A stretch of 64,000 nucleotides of DNA from NCBI RefSeq assembly GCF_002000025.1, contig NZ_MUZV01000006.1, forward strand, positions 248,001 to 312,000. The letters run 5' to 3'. The notes under the pieces are model-generated. The model searched no databases and had not been told where the DNA came from. It saw only the letters and a program-made list of their open reading frames with translations. How positions within the stretch are numbered: the first letter of the stretch is position 1; each line of letters opens with the position of its first letter. This DNA is from Cognaticolwellia aestuarii (GTDB taxonomy: Bacteria > Pseudomonadota > Gammaproteobacteria > Enterobacterales > Alteromonadaceae). Below, one piece after another: positions 8,652 to 18,305 of the stretch. The position numbers and the translations under genes are program-made.

Positions 8652-11264
8652 TTGAAACTTTCACAGTTAAGCAAATGGTTTTCTTCTGCATTAATTACTG
8701 TGCTATTAGTTGGCATTGTGATTAGTTTTTCTCTTATCATTCATGATATAGATAAAAAAAACATTACCATATCAAACAGCAACATAACAACAACGAGCAG
8801 TTATTATATCGATAAGACTAATGCCATTACATTAGATAAAATCTTAAAGGATACCAACTTTACTCACAGTGATTTAAATAAAATTCCTTACCAACTATCT
8901 AAACAAAGTTATTGGATAAAATTATCTTTACATTACCCGATGGGGACCTTAGCAAATCCAGCTTACGAAAACCTACAAAGTGAGATTAAGCATATTAATG
9001 ACGAGCAAGTCATTCTCATGGCCGATCACAGTAGACTTGACAGTTTTATTATCTACGAACTTAATGCGTTAACACCACCAATAGAAATATATAATAAACA
9101 ATTAGTTTTAGGCGATGTAAACCAGCAAATAGCACCTTACGCCCGCTTACCACTCAATAAATTTGGTTATAGTGAATACCTCATTCAACTGAAAAATTCT
9201 GGGCCGCCTAATATTCCTTTGCTGTTATTCAAAGCACAAGACTTTGAACAACGACAAATGCTATCACAACTTGTGTATGGAGCATTTATCGGCATATTGA
9301 TTATTATGGCCATTTATAATTTGGTGCTATTTTTTGCCGGCAATGACAAAGTTTATTTATTATACATTGGCTATTTAATATCTGCATTTGTCGTACTTTC
9401 GTCATTAACGGGCTATGGCTACTATCTTTTTTCTGATGCAATAATGCAGCTATTTAACCGATATTTGATCTTTGCAGATTTTTTACTTGTCATATTTTTA
9501 CTGTTATTTACGTTATATTATCTACGCTATGAACGTTTAAAACATTGGGCCTATAAAGCCTCGAACATTGTTGCTGCTATTTTATTTATATCAGCCTTGT
9601 ACTCTCTTTTACTGGATGAAGTAACCCAAACAAAGTTGTTTTTTTCTTTACAACCGCTACTCTATATCGTCGCATTATTTTTAATATTTAACCGCTTAAA
9701 GCATGACTTTTCATGGGCACGGTTTTATTTTTTATCTTGGATCCCGCTATTAACCGGCGCTGTTATTCAACCTATGGTACTGCTTAATAAACTTGAATAC
9801 AGTTTTTTAACTGGTAATGCTTTTCTATTTGCTATCATGATTGAAGTTACTTTCATGGCATTCGCTTTAGCTGATCGTATTCGCCGTAATGAACAAGAAA
9901 AATTAACCATGATTGCTTACCATCAAAGTAATCATTTACCTAGACAGACAAATTTAGATCATAAAATCAGTCAAATTTTAGAAACAGAGCAGCAAGACAT
10001 TACCATTGTTGTGGTCAAGCCTGAACAATTTCAACGTATCGAACTATACATCAATGAGCAAACCCGTATTCAATTTTTTCAACACCTAAACCAAAAATTA
10101 TCATCATTGTTTAGGTTTAATGATGCAGTGCTTAATATAACTGACCAAAATGAGAAGCTGTGCTATTTAGAGAATTGTAGTCTCGCGCTGGTCATTGATA
10201 ATGCGCGTAATGAACAAGATATAACGTTAGTTATTAACTCTATCCAACACGCCGCTAATGAAGCTTTTTACATTAAAGAGCTTAAACTACCGCTATCAGC
10301 CTATATTGGTTTAGCAACCTTTCCAGAGCATGGCAGTTCGAGTGCTAGTCTTATTAGTAATGCATCAATCGCTGCAAACAATGCTGAATCACAACAAAAT
10401 AAATGGGCTTATTTCACACAGCCCAATAATCAACACAACCACTCTTCAATACAGTTAGCGATTGATCTTCAGCAAGCCATTACCGCACAAGGTTTTAAAT
10501 TGTTCCATCAACCGCAAATAGACTTAAAAACCAATAAAGTTTGCAGTAGTGAATGTTTAATTCGCTGGCAGCACCCTGTACTGGGAAGTGTTTCTCCGGA
10601 GACTTTTATCACCATTGCCGAAGACTTTGGCTTAATGCCATCATTAACACTTTGGATAATAGAAACTGCACTTTGCCAACAGGCTGCTCTTACCAAAAAT
10701 ACAGGGCTTAATCACATGGTATCGATAAATATCAGTGGTAAAGACCTTATTCAAGCAAACTTTATAGACGATGTATCTAAGATAATTGATCGATGTAACA
10801 TTAGAGCAGAGAAAATAATTTTTGAGCTGACGGAGTCAATTTCTTTTGCCCAAAACAATATCGCGATAAAAACAATAGAACAACTTATTGAACTCGGTAT
10901 TACCATCAGTATTGATGATTTTGGTACTGGCTACTCTTCCATATCGCAAATTAATAAGTTGCCCTTTCAAGAGTTAAAAATAGACCGTGAATTTGTTGAG
11001 AATGTTTGTAGTGATGATAAACGTAAAGTTATTGCAGAAGCGTCGGTTAAAATGGCTAAAGGCTTAGGCTTAGAAGTTGTTGCCGAAGGTATTAACAGTA
11101 GTTTAGATGCCGCAACATTGCGCAGTTTTGGCTGCGATATCGGTCAAGGCTATTATTATGCTAAACCCATGTCCTATGAGCATTATCTAGAGTGGCTTAA
11201 TAACCTATCAAACGGCCAAATACCTGAAAGCCTAGAAGGTGAATACATTCCGGCAAACAAGTAG
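8652..11264 (+). CDS. 7TMR-DISM sensor with degenerate GGDEF and EAL domains
   Basis: This is probably a cyclic-di-GMP phosphodiesterase in the inner membrane. The 870-residue protein has an N-terminal membrane anchor (13-30) and a periplasmic 7TMR-DISM-type domain (about 45-195). Seven membrane helices (about 205-410), a GGDEF-like domain (about 440-595) and an EAL domain (about 612-855) follow. The GGDEF signature is lost; the expected place reads LENCSLALVI, so cyclase activity is unlikely. The EAL domain keeps its key residues: Glu634 (ECLIRW), NISGKDL, FELTES, IDDFGTGYSS, LKIDREF, VVAEG and GQGYYY. It starts with TTG. It may sense a carbohydrate or another periplasmic ligand. Confidence 0.88.
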   Translation: MKLSQLSKWFSSALITVLLVGIVISFSLIIHDIDKKNITISNSNITTTSSYYIDKTNAITLDKILKDTNFTHSDLNKIPYQLSKQSYWIKLSLHYPMGTLANPAYENLQSEIKHINDEQVILMADHSRLDSFIIYELNALTPPIEIYNKQLVLGDVNQQIAPYARLPLNKFGYSEYLIQLKNSGPPNIPLLLFKAQDFEQRQMLSQLVYGAFIGILIIMAIYNLVLFFAGNDKVYLLYIGYLISAFVVLSSLTGYGYYLFSDAIMQLFNRYLIFADFLLVIFLLLFTLYYLRYERLKHWAYKASNIVAAILFISALYSLLLDEVTQTKLFFSLQPLLYIVALFLIFNRLKHDFSWARFYFLSWIPLLTGAVIQPMVLLNKLEYSFLTGNAFLFAIMIEVTFMAFALADRIRRNEQEKLTMIAYHQSNHLPRQTNLDHKISQILETEQQDITIVVVKPEQFQRIELYINEQTRIQFFQHLNQKLSSLFRFNDAVLNITDQNEKLCYLENCSLALVIDNARNEQDITLVINSIQHAANEAFYIKELKLPLSAYIGLATFPEHGSSSASLISNASIAANNAESQQNKWAYFTQPNNQHNHSSIQLAIDLQQAITAQGFKLFHQPQIDLKTNKVCSSECLIRWQHPVLGSVSPETFITIAEDFGLMPSLTLWIIETALCQQAALTKNTGLNHMVSINISGKDLIQANFIDDVSKIIDRCNIRAEKIIFELTESISFAQNNIAIKTIEQLIELGITISIDDFGTGYSSISQINKLPFQELKIDREFVENVCSDDKRKVIAEASVKMAKGLGLEVVAEGINSSLDAATLRSFGCDIGQGYYYAKPMSYEHYLEWLNNLSNGQIPESLEGEYIPANK

Positions 11265-11270
11265 TCAGTA

Positions 11271-11312
11271 TAATAACCTTGATGTGAAGTCATACTCAAA
11301 TCAAGGTTATTA
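11271..11312. terminator. Inverted repeat between convergent genes
   Basis: TAATAACCTTGA (11271-11282) and TCAAGGTTATTA (11301-11312) are perfect 12-bp arms with an 18-nt loop. The repeat starts six bases after the phosphodiesterase stop codon and faces the convergent ABC gene. There is no immediate T-run, so efficiency is uncertain. Confidence 0.5.
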
Positions 11313-11429
11313 ACACCTCACTTTTTATAACATTACTTTATACATGGTTACTTTGTACATGGTTACTTTTTACTTAGTCACTCGTGCGTAACGCTGCTCT
11401 AATACAACCCTACTATGGAAATATGATAA

Positions 11430-12329
11430 TTAGAACAACTGGTTTTCTAACGTTTTTCCATTGATCAGCTGTGCATAAAACCAATTATTTTGTTGTAAAA
11501 GTACCAATAGATCCATTTCTATACTGGTCTTGTTTTGCCCATTAATTACGGTTAGCAAGTATTCTTTATCTTGCGTCATTGTAACTTGGCTAACGCCTTG
11601 CAATTGTAAAATTGTCGCGATAATTTCAGGATAGTCTTGTTTCATCCTAAGGGTAATATAGCGAGTGTTACCATTAACATTTGCGGCTTTGTGTTGTTTT
11701 AATTGCCCGGCTTCAAGATAAAGAACTTGGTCACATAAACGTTCCAGTTCACTAAGATCATGAGAGCTTAAAATAAAGTTCACATCGCAAGCTTGCTCAG
11801 AAACAATTGCACGTATTTCTTTTGCATTCGCAGGGTCAAGTCCTGCTGTTGCTTCATCCAACATGACAATTTCTGGACTACCTAATAAAGCTTGTGCAAT
11901 GGTTGCACGTTTACGCATTCCGTGCGATAGCTCACTAGGTTGGCTATTACTGGCATCAGATAATGCCACCATTTCGAGCACTCTAGCGGTATCATGTTTT
12001 GCACGCTTACTGCTCATCCCTTGCAAACGGGCATAAAAATTTAACTGAGTTGCAATTGAAAATCTAGGATCTAATTGAGCATCTTGTGGCAAGGCTGATA
12101 AACGACCAAATAGTGCAGCACTTCCTGGTGCATGATCTAGTACATTAATAGTGCCTGATGATGGTCGAATATAGCCACATAATAAACTAAATAACGTGGT
12201 TTTACCTGCACCATTAGGCCCTACTAAAGCAACTGGAGCCCCCTTTTCTAAAGAGAATTCAACACCAGTTAAGGCAACTTTATCGCCATAATGCTTTGAC
12301 AATTGCTTAACATCGATAATTAAGCTCAT
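11430..12329 (-). CDS. ABC transporter ATP-binding protein
   Basis: This is the nucleotide-binding subunit of an ABC exporter. The 299-residue protein shows Walker A GPNGAGKTT near residue 37, the signature LSHGMRKR near 134, and Walker B IVMLDEATAGLDPA near 154-167. The switch His follows in ILSSHDLSELERL near 188. The C-terminal 70 residues are an extra domain common in CcmA/NatA-type exporters. The gene overlaps the upstream permease gene by 4 bp (ATGA), so the two are co-translated. The substrate cannot be read from sequence. Confidence 0.92.
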   Translation of the reverse strand: MSLIIDVKQLSKHYGDKVALTGVEFSLEKGAPVALVGPNGAGKTTLFSLLCGYIRPSSGTINVLDHAPGSAALFGRLSALPQDAQLDPRFSIATQLNFYARLQGMSSKRAKHDTARVLEMVALSDASNSQPSELSHGMRKRATIAQALLGSPEIVMLDEATAGLDPANAKEIRAIVSEQACDVNFILSSHDLSELERLCDQVLYLEAGQLKQHKAANVNGNTRYITLRMKQDYPEIIATILQLQGVSQVTMTQDKEYLLTVINGQNKTSIEMDLLVLLQQNNWFYAQLINGKTLENQLF

Positions 12330-13141
12330 AGTGATGCCCTCTTCATTACTAAGTTACTTGTAAAAAGTAACACAAGCGTTTGCGTTAAAGGCAACCAATA
12401 CTGGCTTGTAACATCACCACGTTGAGATAATATGCTCTCTATTTGCTCACCTGGAAATAATAAATTGAGATAAAACTCATGCCCAAATTGATAATTAATA
12501 AAAGCAGTAACTAATGGCCCTAAACTGAAGAAAAGTACGGCAGCAACTATCGCTAGCCTAGCTGAATGAACCCAAGTATTTAATAGTGTCATCAGTGCGA
12601 TAAATGGCATGACAACAATAATAACTTCAAAAGATAACTTAGCACCTAACTGTAAACTTGCTGGTAATAAGCTCAAATCACGCATGCTAGCTAATATTGC
12701 CGTTGCGACTGAGGTCATCAAGATCAATACAGCAACAATAAACAATTGCCCTAAGTATCGTCCGAAAATAATCTCTGTGCGCGTTGAGCGTAAGGTTAAA
12801 AACCGTAGTGTGCCACGTTGCCTATCAGAACAAATTTGATCGCTACAAACAGATAAGGCAAAAATTGGAAAAAAATACACAGCGACTAACCAATAAATGG
12901 CATATTCTGCTACTGGCCACTGCAATAGAGACGATAAACCTAAAGCACCAAAAAGATCTGCTGCCATACGCTCAAATGACTGAGAATTGACAATACCTGC
13001 TGCTGAACTGACAAAATAATAAAGGATAATAAACCAGATAGTAGCAAAAGCTAACAAGGATAATAAACCACGTTTAGTTTTAAATAAGCGGATCATTTCA
13101 AAGCTAATAATATTAGCTAGTCTAGATAGGTTAATATTCAA
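12326..13141 (-). CDS. ABC-2 type permease
   Basis: This is the membrane subunit that pairs with the downstream ATPase. The 271 residues hold about six hydrophobic helices: around 25-48, 80-100, 133-155, 170-190, 195-218 and 240-262. This fits the ABC-2 permease fold. The short stretch CSDQICSDRQRGTLRFLTLR is typical of the coupling loop of ABC-2 permeases of the NosY type. NosY is associated with nitrous oxide reductase, but no nos genes are here and the resemblance is too loose to name it. The pair forms a two-gene operon. Confidence 0.85.
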   Translation of the reverse strand: MNINLSRLANIISFEMIRLFKTKRGLLSLLAFATIWFIILYYFVSSAAGIVNSQSFERMAADLFGALGLSSLLQWPVAEYAIYWLVAVYFFPIFALSVCSDQICSDRQRGTLRFLTLRSTRTEIIFGRYLGQLFIVAVLILMTSVATAILASMRDLSLLPASLQLGAKLSFEVIIVVMPFIALMTLLNTWVHSARLAIVAAVLFFSLGPLVTAFINYQFGHEFYLNLLFPGEQIESILSQRGDVTSQYWLPLTQTLVLLFTSNLVMKRASL

Positions 13142-13454
13142 TCGACACCAATTATAGTTAATATTTTTAACACCTTAAAAGTAAACGCTATAAAAAGCGA
13201 GCTTTATCCTACACTGCCATGCTAAATAATAACTGACTAAGTTAACGACAAACTAATAACGATAAATTAATAACGACTCAGTATTTTACATTATTCGCTA
13301 AAAGTTCACTAATCGTTAATACAGCATAAAAGAGTCATGCAAGGTTTATTGTTAAATATTGTCTTGTTATGACTAGAATGACACATAGTCATAATTGCAT
13401 TTTGACTATGTGTATCGACTAAGAGCAAGTAACCTTGTCTTTAGTTATAGGCTA
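13142..13454. other. Intergenic region with hairpin
   Basis: ACACATAGTCA (13381-13391) pairs perfectly with TGACTATGTGT (13403-13413) across an 11-nt loop. It lies about 40 bases past the end of the minus-strand DUF748 gene and may be its terminator, although no T-run follows. The rest should hold the promoter of the ABC operon. I see no gene. Confidence 0.45.
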
Positions 13455-15869
13455 CTAGATAACAAATTTTATTCTTGCTTTTGCATCTTTTGAGCTATCT
13501 ATTTGCGGTGTGCAAAAGAGTAAACGCGCGGAAGGCACATTTAATTGTTCTACCATGTGTGTTTTGAAATTTTCAGCGCGCTGACGAGATATAGCTTTTA
13601 AACGCTCAATATTTTCAGCTTGATTTATAGTGGATATATCCACTAATTCAATATCACTTGCCGTTGCTATAGCACATAGCTTAACATTTACCTCACCTCT
13701 ATCGGCTAACATAACTGACATCTGACGACTGAACTCTAGCTGTTGGGTGGTTAATTCTGTTTCACCTGCAGCATAATTCAAATCATTTATTCTTAGTTTA
13801 AGCGCAAACTCACCGGCGGCCATTGCAACTTTCATCACACTTGCATAAGGAACAAATGTGGTGATTAAATAATCTTTCGCCGCTGACATGGTCGCTTGTT
13901 TAACCAACAGGGTTAAAAAGCCTGAAAAGCCAAATGAGGGAGAATTTGTATCTCCGGCTAATGGTAGTGAAAGCTCAACATTACCATCTGAGTCTTTTAA
14001 CATGCCTAAAGCCACATTAAAGGGCACGCTAGTTTGATCTATTATCGTACCGGTTTCATGATCATCTGCTGCAGTAAACTCTACGCCCCTTAGCAATAAA
14101 TCTACATCACCATCAAGTTTGCTACCAGTTAGATTGGCTTTAATAGCGACATCGAGTTGCCCACTTTCAATTTCGTACTTTAACGCATCTTTAATATAAC
14201 TCGAGACACCTGGTAAACTGACTTCTTTAGCCGTGGCATCTAAAGTGAATTTTTGCTCCAATGCAAAAGGAAAACCACGGGCATTTATATCTAAATAAGC
14301 ATATTTATCGCTTTTGCCCTTCATACTGAACAGCACTGCTTGCTCTGGCTTTTTGCTATCAACATCTGATAACGACAGGTGGCTAATAACAAGATCACGT
14401 TCATAGTGTGGTGTTACGCTAGCATCTTTAAAGTTGATGACGGCGGGGTCAACAACGCTAAATTGTCCAAGTTTAAATGCAAATTCCTGCGCTTGTTTTT
14501 CTCCATCAAGCGCTGAACTATTTTGCTCTAGCCCACTATCAGGCTTGGAATCATTCTGATACTCAGCATCATTAGGTTTTTCAGCACGATTCGGCAAGCC
14601 AACTAATGTTGCTAAAACCTTATTTTCATCTAATAAAAGGTTGCTAACAAGCCCAGATAACGTAATAGTATCAATAGAAATAAGCTCAGGTTCATAGGCA
14701 AGCGCATTAATGACAAGTTGATTAAAACTGGCTAATGACGGCATAGCCTGTTGTTGATTATTTGAGAATTGACTAGCACCAAACTCGGTACGTTTAATGT
14801 TAATTTTTGCAATATTATTCTCCACCCCTACTACAATGTTATCCGCATTAATACTTGAAATATCAGCGAAAACCGCCTCATTTATTGTATTTTTCGTAAG
14901 AATACCTTTGGCAATATAATCTAGGCTAGAATTAAACGTAATGCGGTTATTTGGCTGTAGTAAAACATTAACTAAATCTGTTTCAATTTTTTGTTGTTCT
15001 ACAGCAATATTAAAATTATCTTGTGTAATATTTAAGTCTTCAACAGACAGTAGAAAGTCACTCACTTGTGCAGTAGTCTGCTCTTGAGTAAGCTCAATGG
15101 CAATTTTGCTAGAATAACTGATGTGTCCATCAAGCGAAGATATTGAGCTAGGTAAAAAAGCTTGTGCTGATTTTAAAGCAACATTCTGAGCTTTTATTTT
15201 TAAATCTATCTTACCTCTTTGCCTAAACAAACGTCCATCAAGCCCTACTTCTATCGGGGCATCATTGAATTGGCTGCGTAAATTCAGTTTAAGATCTTGC
15301 TCATTTTGGGAAAGTAAAATATTGTCCAAAATAAGTGAATCTAACCGAATATCATGCTTTTCTGAAAAATATGATAAAGCGATATGGGCATCGGTTAAGC
15401 TTAAACTAGGTAAAATAACTTGATAAGGAAAATCTGCCTCCGTTTGCTCTGTAACGGCTTCATGTTCAGTTGTTGTAGACGTTGGCTTTTCCGCTATCAA
15501 TTCAATGCCAGCCACATTAAGTGATGATGCATTTACGGTTACAGGAATATAAATACCATTGAGATTAAATTCAGCTATGTAAATTTTATCTAACAACAAT
15601 TGATGTAAATGCAGTTCGGCCTCAAGACTTTGTAATTTAAGGGCACTATTTTGCTCATTAACTTTAATTTCTAAATTGTTAATAGTTAAGTGAGCAGTAA
15701 ATGGATTATAACGAATACTTGAAGTTGACGTGAGAGATAAAGGTTTTGGTAAACCATAATGATTAACTACAGAGCGAATAACGAGTGGCGACAATAACCA
15801 AATAAGACAATAAAGCGCAATAAAACCAATAACTAATACTTGACCAAGGCGTTTAACATAACGACCCAT
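13455..15869 (-). CDS. DUF748 family envelope protein (AsmA-like)
   Basis: The 804-residue protein has a single N-terminal membrane helix (about 9-30) followed by a long, strand-rich region. It carries AsmA-like repeats and a C-terminal OmpA-like segment. Recognisable family features are the opening pattern GLPKPLSLTSTSSIRYNPFT and the repeated LxLxGxxLxxxxxxF strands. DUF748/AsmA-like proteins span the periplasm and are thought to help move or organise outer-membrane lipids. No residue set proves activity. It appears to be transcribed alone. Length agrees with shorter DUF748 members. Confidence 0.75.
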   Translation of the reverse strand: MGRYVKRLGQVLVIGFIALYCLIWLLSPLVIRSVVNHYGLPKPLSLTSTSSIRYNPFTAHLTINNLEIKVNEQNSALKLQSLEAELHLHQLLLDKIYIAEFNLNGIYIPVTVNASSLNVAGIELIAEKPTSTTTEHEAVTEQTEADFPYQVILPSLSLTDAHIALSYFSEKHDIRLDSLILDNILLSQNEQDLKLNLRSQFNDAPIEVGLDGRLFRQRGKIDLKIKAQNVALKSAQAFLPSSISSLDGHISYSSKIAIELTQEQTTAQVSDFLLSVEDLNITQDNFNIAVEQQKIETDLVNVLLQPNNRITFNSSLDYIAKGILTKNTINEAVFADISSINADNIVVGVENNIAKINIKRTEFGASQFSNNQQQAMPSLASFNQLVINALAYEPELISIDTITLSGLVSNLLLDENKVLATLVGLPNRAEKPNDAEYQNDSKPDSGLEQNSSALDGEKQAQEFAFKLGQFSVVDPAVINFKDASVTPHYERDLVISHLSLSDVDSKKPEQAVLFSMKGKSDKYAYLDINARGFPFALEQKFTLDATAKEVSLPGVSSYIKDALKYEIESGQLDVAIKANLTGSKLDGDVDLLLRGVEFTAADDHETGTIIDQTSVPFNVALGMLKDSDGNVELSLPLAGDTNSPSFGFSGFLTLLVKQATMSAAKDYLITTFVPYASVMKVAMAAGEFALKLRINDLNYAAGETELTTQQLEFSRQMSVMLADRGEVNVKLCAIATASDIELVDISTINQAENIERLKAISRQRAENFKTHMVEQLNVPSARLLFCTPQIDSSKDAKARIKFVI

Positions 15870-16060
15870 TCTACATTCCTATATATTCAAGACTGAACAA
15901 TACCAGAGCACTTATAATTCAAGCCAAAACTCAGCCTATAGAAGTATCAAAGGTAGATAATTCGACGGTGAAATAATTACGTATTTCACCTGATTTAAAA
16001 TAAAAACGGGCGACCATAACTGAACTTACAGTAGCCCGACCTAAAGCGAAGAATAAAAAA

Positions 16061-16729
16061 CTATTCTGGCTGTAATAAATCAATAAACTGTTGTGACTGC
16101 GCTATCGCTTTATTCATTTCTGCCACTAACGACTCAACATCACGTTTAATGGCTTTGTATTCACCTTGCAACGCACCAATAGCTTGAGCATTTAAATTAT
16201 GTTTAAGGTACAAACTGTTATCTTTTAAGGCTGATAATACCGGCGCCATTCTATCTTTCGCTCGGTGCATAGACTTAATTAAATTTTCATAATTACGCTG
16301 CGTTTTTTTTAATTTTTGCTGACTTTGTTGCTTTAAACTAGTGCTAGAGTATTGCTGAATTTCATCATTCCATTCATCAAATAAAGCATCTGCTACACTC
16401 TCAATTGCAGCAATGCGAGAAGCAACTTCTTTTGCAGACGACTCACTGGCTTCGTATTGATCATTTATTAATTCATATTGAGCGGCTAAATCACCACCAT
16501 CATAATTTATTAATTGCGATAACTGTGCTAATGCTGATGTAAACTGCTGCTGGGCATCTTGCTGTGCGGTTTGGGCACTTTCAACCCTGTCCAACATAAT
16601 GTCACGTTTATGGACACCAACTTTTTCCATTGCAGAGTAATAAGCTGATTGACAGCCCAACATGAAAACTAAAGAACATACAAAAATACTGTATTTTTTA
16701 AATTGTATTAAGTGGTTGCTAATTATCAT
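16061..16729 (-). CDS. DUF2959 family lipoprotein
   Basis: The 222-residue protein has a hydrophobic signal (about 14-25) ending in a lipobox, FMLGC, with Cys26 as the likely lipidated residue. The rest is largely helical and Gln-rich, with coiled-coil character (AQQDAQQQFTSALAQL and two further helical stretches). The start of the mature part, QSAYYSAMEKVGVHKRDIM, is typical of DUF2959. Function is unknown. Its ATG overlaps the stop of the upstream small membrane-protein gene by 4 bp, so the two are translationally coupled and probably act together. Confidence 0.8.
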   Translation of the reverse strand: MIISNHLIQFKKYSIFVCSLVFMLGCQSAYYSAMEKVGVHKRDIMLDRVESAQTAQQDAQQQFTSALAQLSQLINYDGGDLAAQYELINDQYEASESSAKEVASRIAAIESVADALFDEWNDEIQQYSSTSLKQQSQQKLKKTQRNYENLIKSMHRAKDRMAPVLSALKDNSLYLKHNLNAQAIGALQGEYKAIKRDVESLVAEMNKAIAQSQQFIDLLQPE

Positions 16730-16956
16730 GAGGCGCCTCTATTTGTGTATCGAGCAGCATCAATAATGCACCAAATATAAACAATTGGCAGTAATATCCA
16801 ACCAATACCAACCCACATTAATGCGCCTGCTACGGTCCAAAAAATAAAAAATAAAATTGCAGGAATAACGCGCCCTTGCACTAGTTGTCCTAATCCAGGA
16901 ATAAACACACTACAAATCGCCGCTAAAACATTACCACCAGAACCTTGCTCTGCCAT
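16726..16956 (-). CDS. Small TM2-like membrane protein
   Basis: This 76-residue protein has two or three membrane segments. The first carries the pattern FIPGLGQLVQGR, which occurs in TM2-type and related small membrane proteins, followed by a second, Trp-rich hairpin. It ends CIIDAARYTNRGAS, also common in this group. Function is unknown. It is the first gene of a two-gene operon with the DUF2959 lipoprotein, with a 4-bp stop/start overlap. A good GGAGG-like sequence lies before its ATG. Confidence 0.7.
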   Translation of the reverse strand: MAEQGSGGNVLAAICSVFIPGLGQLVQGRVIPAILFFIFWTVAGALMWVGIGWILLPIVYIWCIIDAARYTNRGAS

Positions 16957-17354
16957 ACTAAACCTCCAAAGTGTTAACTATTTATTAATAATATATTTTC
17001 TTATCAAAAGTATAGCATTACCTTGATTTGTAAACTGCTGTTATTCATTTTAGGTAACTGAAATTTGTAAAAATATATTTTATTGTCTCAAGTCATTAAG
17101 TTTATAATTTTTTCAGGTAAATAAACACATCTGATGAAAGCAATTTCACTAGATTAATTATTACCGCGGACAAAAATTTAAAGCTAGCTAATTTATCACT
17201 TCCCCCCCTAAACATCATAAAAACCAGGCTACTCCCATTAAGTGAATCTATAAAAAATCACTGCAATATAAACTATTTAACAGTAGTATATTTATTATAA
17301 GTGCTTCATCAATATCAATAAACCTCTAAGGTTGAAGCTTGCAATTGAAATTAG
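16957..17354. other. AT-rich intergenic region
   Basis: About 400 very AT-rich bases with no credible reading frame. It must contain the promoter of the small membrane protein/DUF2959 operon. A C7 run is at 17202-17208. I see nothing else. Confidence 0.45.
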
Positions 17355-17937
17355 TTATATCAGATAAATGAGCTTCCCCTTTCCACTTTTATTTGTAATG
17401 ATTAATTTATTACCGTGCACTTCAATACTATATTCGGGCATCCAATCTAACTTTTTAAGCAACTTGAGCTCATAGCGATTTAACGGTAATTTACACTTTA
17501 AATAGAAATAATGATAAGCCTTTCCCATGGCTCCTGGTTCCGCAGTGTCGGCATAGATTGTACGATCGCTAAACTTTAGCTCTTTAGGTGAATAATCAAG
17601 ATTAACTGATAAGGAGCCTGCTAATAAAATGCCTAAACAGAGTAAAGGAATTTGCACTATGGCAACTATAAAGCCTGAAACTATAAAAATATTTTAAAAA
17701 GCTTATTGTTGATTGTGTCACTAATATAATGATATCTAATGATAAGTAGCAAAAAAGCTAAAATAATTAGCACAAGCTTAAGTACCCTTAATTTATCACC
17801 CAATTGAGCCATAAATGCTGGCGACTGCCAGTTTTCCCCCAGAGAGTTCGGCTCCCCTAGCTTTCCATCAATGGTAAATATAAACAAATCGTAATAATAA
17901 CAATGACTATTGGCCCTTTTTCAATTTTCGTCTGCAA
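17355..17937 (-). pseudogene. Membrane protein gene apparently split by two frameshifts
   Basis: Three minus-strand reading frames join into one plausible membrane protein of about 190 residues. Piece 1 starts at TTG 17937 (AGGAAT nine bases before) and gives a membrane helix, GPIVIVIITICLYLPL, then stops. Piece 2 (17887-17681) gives LKLVLIILAFLLLII and stops. Piece 3 is open from about 17693 to 17355 and gives FIVAIVQIPLLCLGILLAG plus a soluble tail. Pieces 2 and 3 overlap by about 13 bases in an A/T-rich run. Piece 3 alone would start with a GTG lacking a Shine-Dalgarno sequence, inside its helix. The family is not recognised. Alternatively these are two small real genes (17355-17657 and 17681-17887). 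Confidence 0.5.
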
Positions 17938-18305
17938 TGAGGTAATTCCTATTCACGCTGTTTTTCAAAAAAACCATGGTGACGAAATACTTTGCGCAGC
18001 CAAGCTTAACGGTATAGAAACGATTGCTATTTTACTGTTTTTATTACTGTAGTCGTCATCAAAAAGCAAACATTAACGACTTTAGTAGTTATGCTGAGGA
18101 TATGGTTAATAGCCACTTATTAGCCTTAATAGTAAACTTAATTACCACTTGATTGTAAGGTTCAATAATCATTTAAACCAGAGCTCTGTTATTCTACTTT
18201 TGGTTATCAAAAAGGTGCGATTACAGAGCAAATACAAAAAAAGCCAAATGCAAAACATTTGGCTTTTTAAAATAACTAACTTTCAGCTATATATAGCTTA
18301 TAAAA
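17938..18305. other. Intergenic region with terminator
   Basis: Apart from the terminator at 18236-18268 I see no gene. A short plus-strand frame at 18149-18331 lacks a ribosome-binding site and crosses the terminator, so I leave it out. Confidence 0.45.
18236..18268 (-). terminator. Terminator of the PEP-CTERM gene
   Basis: AAAAGCCAAATG pairs with CATTTGGCTTTT around a 5-nt loop. Read on the minus strand it ends in a run of six T. It lies about 40 bases after the PEP-CTERM protein stop. The T-runs on both sides allow two-way termination. Confidence 0.85.

Noticed and set aside
11341-11369. Two near-identical TACATGGTTACTTT units
   Set aside because: Only two short copies; no sign of a mobile element or larger repeat.
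12609-12990. Plus-strand frames opposite the ABC permease
   Set aside because: They are antisense to a well-supported permease gene and have no ribosome-binding site.
17355-17657. A stand-alone 100-residue exported protein starting at GTG 17657
   Set aside because: The GTG lies inside a longer hydrophobic stretch that is open further upstream and lacks a Shine-Dalgarno sequence; a frameshifted larger gene explains it better, though not with certainty.
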